Origin: Streptomyces sp. CBMA123
Lineage (GTDB): Bacteria; Actinomycetota; Actinomycetes; Streptomycetales; Streptomycetaceae
Assembly: GCF_014596465.1 (NCBI RefSeq)
Contig: NZ_MECK01000190.1
Coordinates: forward strand, 1-56,198
Reading direction: 5' to 3'
Length of the DNA: 56,198 nucleotides
This document shows positions 50,802-56,198 of this stretch, one piece after another. A program made the position numbers and the translations under genes. The notes under the pieces are model-generated. The model was given only the letters and a program-made list of their open reading frames with translations, had not been told where the DNA came from and did not search any database. Within the stretch, counting starts at the first letter, position 1. The number at the start of each line of letters is the position of its first letter.

Positions 50802-51853
50802 GGCCTTTCGGACAAGGCGTCGCGGACCGCGTTCACGAACTCGGTGCGGAATCCCGGGTCGGGGAAGATCGAGTACTCGTGGTGGTCGGCCTCGACGCGG
50901 TGGCGGATGACGCGCCGGGCGTGGGGCTCCCAGTTGCCGACCAGGTCGTCGGTGATGTGGGCGTTGAAGTAGTGCAGGTCGCCGGCGTAGTAGCCGGGGT
51001 GGTAGAACCGGTCGGCGCGCAGGGCGCGGGCGAAGACCTCCAGTTGGCGCCGCAGGACCTCCGGTCCGACCGTCTCCGCGAGCACGCGGGCCTCCTTCAG
51101 GCTGCTGACGACGCCCGCGTCCCCGACCGTGATGGTGTAGGGCACGTCGACGCCGATCCGGCGGAGCAGCTCCTGCAGTCTGCCGCCGATCAACACCTCC
51201 TCCGAGGACACCCCCGCGGCGAGCGACGGGTCCGGCGGCTGGCTGTCGATGAGGGCGAGCATCGCGACGCGCCGACCCTCCGCCAGCAGCCGGCAGGCGA
51301 CCTCGAAGGCGATCGCGCCACCGGTCGAGAAGCCGCACAGCAGATACGGCTGCTCCGCCGGCAGCCGCAGCAGCTCCTCCAGGTAGATCGAGGCGAACTC
51401 CTCGATGCTGCGGGGCACCTCGCGCTCGCCCTCCAGCCCGGCGGCGCGCACGCCGACCGACTGGACCGGCAGCACCGAGCGCAGGGTCCTGATGGCCATC
51501 GCCGTGCCGGAAGCGGAGTGGAAGTAGAACAGCGAGGGAGCGTGCGGATCGAAGTCGGCCGGCAGTTGGAGGCAGCGGTCGGACGGCGCGCGCTCGCGCA
51601 GGTACGCGGCGACCCGTTCGACGGTGTCGCGGGCGGTGAGTTCGGCCCGGGGCAGCCGGGCGCGGGTCGTCTCGAACAGCCGGTCCACGATGCGGTCGGC
51701 CGCCTCGTCGTCGCCGGATGTGCTGAACGCGGTGTCGATCGAGACGTCGGCGACGTCGAGCTCGTCCGCGTAGGCCTCGGCGACCGCCGCTTCCCACTGG
51801 TCCCGGAAAGGCCGCTTCGGGCCCTCCGGCACCGGCGCAAGTCCCTGCTCCAC
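50798..51853 (-). CDS. Thioesterase with a degenerate N-terminal carrier domain
   Basis: 351 residues if started at the GTG at 51853 (moderate confidence; weak GAGAG upstream). The C-terminal 250 residues are a type I-like TE: FYFHSASG, nucleophile Ser in GFSTGGAIAF, Asp in ALIDSQPP, His in EADHHEYS. Before it, about 20-90 follow the layout of a peptidyl carrier (WEAAVAEAYADELDVADVSI, then DTAFSTSGDDEAADRIVDRL, then ELTARDTVERVAAYL), but the GGDSL motif has become SGDDE, without the Ser for phosphopantetheine. It probably releases the NRPS product, which has no TE of its own (inference). Confidence 0.8.
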   Translation of the reverse strand: MEQGLAPVPEGPKRPFRDQWEAAVAEAYADELDVADVSIDTAFSTSGDDEAADRIVDRLFETTRARLPRAELTARDTVERVAAYLRERAPSDRCLQLPADFDPHAPSLFYFHSASGTAMAIRTLRSVLPVQSVGVRAAGLEGEREVPRSIEEFASIYLEELLRLPAEQPYLLCGFSTGGAIAFEVACRLLAEGRRVAMLALIDSQPPDPSLAAGVSSEEVLIGGRLQELLRRIGVDVPYTITVGDAGVVSSLKEARVLAETVGPEVLRRQLEVFARALRADRFYHPGYYAGDLHYFNAHITDDLVGNWEPHARRVIRHRVEADHHEYSIFPDPGFRTEFVNAVRDALSERP

Positions 51854-52001
51854 GAAGCCGCCAATCTCTCGGATGTCTGGCGAGAACGTTAGGGAAGTCC
51901 AGTGATCAAGCTCTGACCGCGCTCTGAACGCCGCCGACAGACGGCGTTCATTCCTCCACCAGTGCCCGTGCCTAAGCTCAGCGGCCGGGACGGAGCCGGT
52001 T
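51854..52001. promoter_or_regulatory. Divergent promoter region of the biosynthetic cluster
   Basis: About 150-190 bases between the leftward and rightward operons. It holds a direct repeat GCTCTGA (51910 and 51921, 11-base spacing) and a perfect inverted repeat (51925-51950), listed separately. Spacing of one helix turn is what SARP activators use, though the heptamer is not their usual TCGAGC type. Confidence 0.6.
51925..51950. promoter_or_regulatory. Inverted repeat, candidate operator
   Basis: TGAACGCCG-CCGACAGA-CGGCGTTCA: perfect 9-base arms with 8-base spacer in the shared promoter region. It overlaps the second GCTCTGA repeat, so activator and repressor sites may compete (inference). 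A transcript hairpin is the alternative. Confidence 0.55.
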
Positions 52002-53201
52002 GTGAACCGTTCCCTCCTCACCTTCGAACCCGCTGGGAGAGACGTGTCCGCCGTACGAACGAAGAACTTCCCGTCCTGGCCCCAGCTCGGCCCGCAGGAG
52101 GTGGACGCCGCCGCCGCCGTCCTGCTGACCAACGAGCTCTCACAGAACTCCGGCCGTCACGTCGCCACGTTCGAAGAGGCTTACGCGCAGTGGCATTCGG
52201 CGCCGCACGCGATCGCCGTGAACAACGGCACCAGCGCCATCCACCTCGCGCTCGCGGCGCTGGGCATCGGCCCGGGCGACGAGGTCCTGGTGCCGGCCTA
52301 CACCTTCGTGGGATCCGCCTCTCCCATCGCCTACCTCGGCGCCACCCCCGTCTTCGTGGACATCGACCCGGACACCTTCTGCATCGACCCGGCCGACGCC
52401 GAGGCCAAGATCAGTGAGCGCACCAAGGCCGTCATCGCCGTGCACCTCAACGGATACCCGGCGCCGGTCGGGCAGTTGGCGGAGATGGCGCGTCGGCACG
52501 GGATCAAGCTCGTCGAGGACACCGCCCAAGGCCACGGCGCCGAGGTCGACGGCCGCCGTGTCGGCACGATCGGCGACGTCGGCACCTTCAGCTTCTGGCA
52601 GGACAAGACGATGACGACCGGAGGCGAGGGAGGCGCTCTGCTGACGGCGGATGCGGACCTGGCCGCCTCGCTGCGCATGCTGCGGGACCACGGCCTGGTG
52701 CCGGCCGGCCCCGGGCTGTTCCACCACGCCGCGGTCGGCTACAACTACCGGCTGACCTCGCCGCAGGCGGCCGTCGGCCTGGTGCAGTTGGGCAGGCTCG
52801 ACGGCTTCGTCGCCGCACGCCGCCGCAACGGAGCCCTGCTCGACGAAGGCCTGGCGCAGCTGCCCGGCCTCTCGCTGCCGAAGGTCGTGCCCGGCGGGGT
52901 GGCCGCACCGTGGAAGTACACCCTGCGGCTCACCACCGACCCGTCCGTCCTCGACGTCGTCACGCTGGTCTCCGAGTTGCAGCAGGCGGGGATCCCCGCG
53001 CAGCGCCGCTACCCGATCCCGCTCACCCGCCAGCCCATCTTCGCGGGCAACCCCTCCAACGAGACCTGCCCGAACTCCGACCTGTGCGCGAGCACGGCGT
53101 TCTGCCTGCCCGTCCACCCCGCGGCCGGGCCCGAGGACATCCAGGACTGCGTCGACGCCCTGGCCAAGGTGCTCTCCGACCACGCGGTGAGCGCGGCGTG
53201 A
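52002..53201 (+). CDS. DegT/DnrJ/EryC1/StrS-family aminotransferase
   Basis: 399 residues from the GTG at 52002 (GGAG six bases upstream); a GTG at 52044 with GGGAGAG is as good. PLP Lys202 lies in SFWQDKTMTTGGEGG; also VNNGTSAIHLALAALGIGPG, PAYTFVGSASPIAYLGATP, VFVDIDPDT and LVEDTAQGHGA. It is closest to sugar and cyclitol aminotransferases and to AHBA-synthase-like members of the family. It would aminate a keto sugar, cyclitol or shikimate-type ketone, using glutamate or glutamine. It ends in GTGA, shared with the glycosyltransferase. Confidence 0.92.
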   Translation: MNRSLLTFEPAGRDVSAVRTKNFPSWPQLGPQEVDAAAAVLLTNELSQNSGRHVATFEEAYAQWHSAPHAIAVNNGTSAIHLALAALGIGPGDEVLVPAYTFVGSASPIAYLGATPVFVDIDPDTFCIDPADAEAKISERTKAVIAVHLNGYPAPVGQLAEMARRHGIKLVEDTAQGHGAEVDGRRVGTIGDVGTFSFWQDKTMTTGGEGGALLTADADLAASLRMLRDHGLVPAGPGLFHHAAVGYNYRLTSPQAAVGLVQLGRLDGFVAARRRNGALLDEGLAQLPGLSLPKVVPGGVAAPWKYTLRLTTDPSVLDVVTLVSELQQAGIPAQRRYPIPLTRQPIFAGNPSNETCPNSDLCASTAFCLPVHPAAGPEDIQDCVDALAKVLSDHAVSAA

Positions 53202-54529
53202 CCGCGGCCCCCGAGATCGCCGTCATCGTCACGGCGGACGCCGGCGGTCCCGGCGGGCTCGGCGCGGTGCTGGCCGCGGTCGACGCCCAGGTCCCGGCGC
53301 CCGCCGAGCGGATCCTGCTCGGCTTCGGCGCTTCGGCCCCCCTTCAGGCGCCCGAGGGCTGGACGGTCCTGGCCGGCGACTGGCCGAGCCGGGCGCAGGC
53401 CCGCACCGCGGGCTGGGCCGCGACGGACGCCCGCTGGGCGGTGTTCGTCGACGCGGTCGTCCCGGCGGGTCTGCTCGCGGCCGCCCAGCGGGCCGTGGGC
53501 ACGGCGCCCTCCGACGTCGCGGTGCTGTCGCCCGGCAGCGAGGACGGTGAGCGGGACTACTGGGCGCTGCGGGTGGCCGACGGCATCGAGCCGGCCTCGG
53601 TCTGGCGGCGTGCCGCCGCCGAACTGGTGGGGTGGTGGCCGGACCGGTGCGACGGGCCCGCGTCGCTCGACCACGCGCTCTGCCTGGACCTGACCGCCGC
53701 CGGCTGGCGCGCCGTCAGCTTCGCGGCACCGCCGGCACCGCTGGGACCGCCGGCGCCGCGGTCCGAGGCCGACGCCACGGCCGACGCCTGGCAGAAGCGC
53801 TCGCTGGCCATCGTCTCGCTGCACGCCGGGCGCGAGAGCACCTTCTCCCGGTGGGAGGAGGTGCTGCTGAAGACCGAGCTGCCCGCCCGGACCTCGCTCT
53901 ACGTGGTGGACAACAGCCGCGATCCGGAGTTCACCGAGCGGCTGCGGGCCGCAAGCGTCAGGATCCAGGCCGCCCGGGGGATCGAGCACCTCGACTTCAC
54001 CGTCGACGGCACCGTGTACCGGCCGTCGCCGGACGAGTGGTACCTGAAGCGGGAGCGGAACCTGCACGTGGCCCGCCTCTACGCCTCGGTCCTGCCGAGG
54101 ATCAAGGAGGACCTGGTCCTGACGCTGGAGGACGACATCGACCCGCCGGCCGACGCCGTGCGCCGGCTCGTCGAGGAGTACTCGCGCCCGAGCGGCACGC
54201 CGCTCGCGGCGATCTCCGCGGCCTGGGACCGGGTCGAGGGGCGCTACGTCTGCGGGGGCAAGGCAGTACCCGAGGGCGGCTGGGGCGCGCCGATCCCGTG
54301 GGAGGAACTGCCGGACGAGCCACTCGACGTGGGCTGCGTCGGCGGCGCCTGCACCGTCTGGGCCAACGCCGTCGTCTCCCGGGCACCGGTGCTGTTCGAC
54401 TGGGAGGAGCAGATGGGCTGGGACGGGCTGCTGTGCACGGGGGCCCGGGAGCGCGGGTTCACCGTCCGGATCCACGGCGGAGTCAGGTGTGTCCACCACA
54501 CCTGGGGCGTGCTGCGCGGATCGGAGTGA
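53198..54529 (+). CDS. Two-lobed GT-A-type glycosyltransferase-like protein
   Basis: 443 residues, start GTG in a GTGA overlap. The N-terminal half (IAVIVTADAGGPGGLGAVLA, then AVDAQVPAPAERILLGFGAS, then WAVFVDAVVP) is a worn GT2 fold without a clear DxD. The C-terminal half (SLAIVSLHAGRESTFSRWEE, then SLYVVDNSRD, LTLEDDIDPPADAVRRL near 308-324, then GGACTVWANAV and GWDGLLCTGARERGF) has the metal-binding DxD. So one active and one inactive lobe, probably from an internal duplication or fusion. It should attach a sugar to the cluster product (inference). Confidence 0.75.
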   Translation: MTAAPEIAVIVTADAGGPGGLGAVLAAVDAQVPAPAERILLGFGASAPLQAPEGWTVLAGDWPSRAQARTAGWAATDARWAVFVDAVVPAGLLAAAQRAVGTAPSDVAVLSPGSEDGERDYWALRVADGIEPASVWRRAAAELVGWWPDRCDGPASLDHALCLDLTAAGWRAVSFAAPPAPLGPPAPRSEADATADAWQKRSLAIVSLHAGRESTFSRWEEVLLKTELPARTSLYVVDNSRDPEFTERLRAASVRIQAARGIEHLDFTVDGTVYRPSPDEWYLKRERNLHVARLYASVLPRIKEDLVLTLEDDIDPPADAVRRLVEEYSRPSGTPLAAISAAWDRVEGRYVCGGKAVPEGGWGAPIPWEELPDEPLDVGCVGGACTVWANAVVSRAPVLFDWEEQMGWDGLLCTGARERGFTVRIHGGVRCVHHTWGVLRGSE

Positions 54530-56198
54530 CCGTGGCGCAGGGGCAGGCCGGCCCGGTGTCCGGAATCGAGGTGCACGGCGCGACCGGACCCGAAGGGCTG
54601 TGCGTGCTCACCCTGCGCGACGGCGCACCGCTGCCGGCACCGGGCGAGGTGGCCGAGCTGCTCCGCGAACACGGCCACGCGGGCTTCGAGGTGTGCCTGG
54701 CCGCCTCCGGTGTGGAGCCGGGGTGGGCAGCCGAACTGGCGGCGCGGTGGGGCGAATCCGTGCACGTGCCCGCGCCTGGCTACGTCGTCGCGGACCTGCG
54801 CCGCGGCGTCCGGCTCAAGTGGGCGGACGGCGCCGACGAACGGGCCGACGCGTGGCGCTCCCACCCGCCGCACGCCGGCGCCGTCCCCAGGTTCGCCGAT
54901 CACCAGGACCGGCTGCTGCCCCGCGGCCTGCCGCCGCATCTGGAGCCGGCCGACGGCCGGCCGGCCATGATGACGACGGCGGAGGTGCGCGATCGGCTGC
55001 GCCGATTGCTGCCCGCCGGGCCGACCGCCGCCTACCTGGGCGACCACCGGCTCTTCGACGAGGCGGCGCACCGGGTGGCCCGCCGGCTGCGGGCCGGGCT
55101 GCCGCCACTGGAGACCGAGTACCGGCGGCTGCTCGGCGGCGTCGGGAGGCTGGTCACCCGCGGCGTGGAGATCGAGTTCCACGCCGGGCGCGGTGCCCGG
55201 GCGGCGGACGGAACGCTGCTCAGCACCCCGCAGATCGACGCGATCGCCGCGCTGCTGCGCACGCGCGGGCTCGCCCGCGACGCCCGGGTGCGGCAGCACG
55301 GCGCCGACCGCGGGCCCGACGGCGCCGAGCCCTACAGCGAGGACCGCCGTACCTGGCGGGTCGAGCTGGAGGAGGCCGAGGGAGACGGCGAAGTCGTGTC
55401 GCCGATCCTGCGGGACACCCCGCAGGCGTACGAGGACCTCGTCGAGGTGTGCGCGATCATCCGCGATTGCGGCGGCTACACCAGCGTCCGGGCCGGTGGC
55501 CACGTCCACGTCGGGGTCCCCTTCGGCACCGACACCGCCCTGCACGCCGGCCACCTGGCCCGCTTCCAGGCCCGGCAGTGGCTGCACTTCCGCCTGGGCA
55601 CCTCGATCCGGGCCGAGGCGCACCGGGGCACGCGGTTCTGCCAGCCGCTGCCCGGGCCGCCGCCGGTGGACGCGACCCGGATCAGACAGCTGCGGGACGA
55701 CCTCAAGCGCCGCTTGGAACACCCGGCGCTCAAGATCGCCAGGTCGGTCGGCCGGGCCGACGACTCGATCGAATACCGGCACGGTGACGCGAGCCTGGAC
55801 GCGGCGGAGTGGTGGACCCGCGCCGCAGCGTTCGCCGCCGACGTCGTGCTGACCGTCACCGCCGACCGGCACCCGCCGTCGCCCCGGGCGTGGGTGCCGG
55901 CCGGCGACGGCCGCACGGTGAGCGACCAGACGGTGCTGGCCGCCCGCGACGGGGTCCAGGTGCACCGGCCCGAGCCGCCCGGCGACACCGTCGAGGTCCG
56001 GCGCGTGCTCGACGAGTACCCCTGGCCGCGGTTGCGCCGGCACCTCGCAGAGCTCTACCACCTCACCCCGCCGTACTGGCGGCGCCGGCCGGACCCGGAC
56101 CCGGCCGCGCTGCCGGCGCCGTACGACGTGGCCGCGTTGCTCGGCCGACCCCGCGACGCGCCGGTCGACGAGGAGTCACGGCGGCGGCTGGTCGCGGT
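54526..56198 (+). CDS. Amidoligase_2-type ATP-dependent ligase (partial, runs off right edge)
   Basis: 557 codons visible from the GTG that overlaps the previous stop as GTGA (a GTG two codons on is the alternative). The first 200 residues are not recognised. Then: RGVEIEFHAGRG, WRVELEEAEGDGEVVSPIL, YEDLVEVCAIIRDCGGYTS, AGGHVHVGVPF, FCQPLPGPP and SIEYRHGDASLDA. This is the order of motifs of the glutamine-synthetase-like Amidoligase_2 family, predicted to form amide or peptide bonds, often in clusters of modified peptides. The end is not in the window. It may couple an amino acid or amine to the X-Gly product (inference). Confidence 0.82.
   Translation, partial: MTVAQGQAGPVSGIEVHGATGPEGLCVLTLRDGAPLPAPGEVAELLREHGHAGFEVCLAASGVEPGWAAELAARWGESVHVPAPGYVVADLRRGVRLKWADGADERADAWRSHPPHAGAVPRFADHQDRLLPRGLPPHLEPADGRPAMMTTAEVRDRLRRLLPAGPTAAYLGDHRLFDEAAHRVARRLRAGLPPLETEYRRLLGGVGRLVTRGVEIEFHAGRGARAADGTLLSTPQIDAIAALLRTRGLARDARVRQHGADRGPDGAEPYSEDRRTWRVELEEAEGDGEVVSPILRDTPQAYEDLVEVCAIIRDCGGYTSVRAGGHVHVGVPFGTDTALHAGHLARFQARQWLHFRLGTSIRAEAHRGTRFCQPLPGPPPVDATRIRQLRDDLKRRLEHPALKIARSVGRADDSIEYRHGDASLDAAEWWTRAAAFAADVVLTVTADRHPPSPRAWVPAGDGRTVSDQTVLAARDGVQVHRPEPPGDTVEVRRVLDEYPWPRLRRHLAELYHLTPPYWRRRPDPDPAALPAPYDVAALLGRPRDAPVDEESRRRLVA

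Noticed and set aside
1..56198. tRNA genes, rRNA, CRISPR arrays, insertion sequences, integrase or attachment sites
   Set aside because: I looked for cloverleaf-like sequences, regularly spaced repeats with unique spacers, transposase motifs and terminal inverted repeats, and found none that I could support.

Overview
The DNA is very GC-rich, with GTG and TTG starts, many 4-base stop/start overlaps (ATGA or GTGA) and gene families typical of filamentous actinomycetes. The source is most likely a Streptomyces or Kitasatospora-like bacterium. The window reads as an accessory or chromosome-arm region: two natural-product loci run off its ends, with a catabolic operon and a stress-response island between them. 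I see no rRNA, tRNA, CRISPR array or transposase.

Region 1 (1-7394): the end of a polyketide locus on the minus strand. It holds a small unknown protein, a one-module PKS (CoA ligase-ACP-KS-AT-ACP-TE with no reductive domains) and a partial acyl-CoA oxidase, all joined by 4-base overlaps. A divergent MFS transporter follows (7395-8780).

Region 2 (8772-19651): a PucR-type regulator faces an eight-gene oxidative operon: EthA-like Baeyer-Villiger monooxygenase, alpha/beta hydrolase, flavin amine oxidase, 7-TM protein, C-terminal fragment of an aldehyde dehydrogenase, zinc alcohol dehydrogenase, class III aminotransferase and DAO-type oxidase. A strong hairpin ends it. The enzyme set fits conversion of an amine to a ketone, then lactone or ester, hydroxy acid, aldehyde and acid, as in the known cyclohexylamine/cyclohexanone route.

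Region 3 (19861-34361): a stress island. It has a RheA-like repressor divergent from hsp18, then STAS, two DUF2267 proteins, CsbD and a small membrane protein; a Sua5/YrdC protein; a protein made of three 64-residue repeats; htpG; a second RheA-like repressor; a wrecked SpoIIE-type phosphatase gene; small proteins; a MerR-like regulator behind an array of CAGTA elements; a Tudor/CarD-like protein; a cold-shock protein behind an attenuator-like leader; and a DEAD-box RNA helicase.

Region 4 (34515-56198): a biosynthetic cluster arranged around a divergent promoter at about 51854-52043. Leftward genes: thioesterase with a degenerate carrier domain, radical SAM enzyme, short LanB-like dehydratase, three-gene ABC exporter, luciferase-like monooxygenase remnant, NRPS (A-PCP-C-A-PCP, second A predicted glycine), APH-family kinase, aldo/keto reductase, JmjC-type oxygenase, UDP-GlcNAc-type dehydrogenase and an APS-kinase remnant. 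Rightward genes: DegT aminotransferase, two-lobed glycosyltransferase and an Amidoligase_2-type ligase that leaves the window. Having an NRPS, a short LanB and an amidoligase together suggests a peptide- or amino-acid-derived, probably sugar-decorated product. I do not recognise a characterised pathway with this set; it is the best candidate for an undescribed system here.
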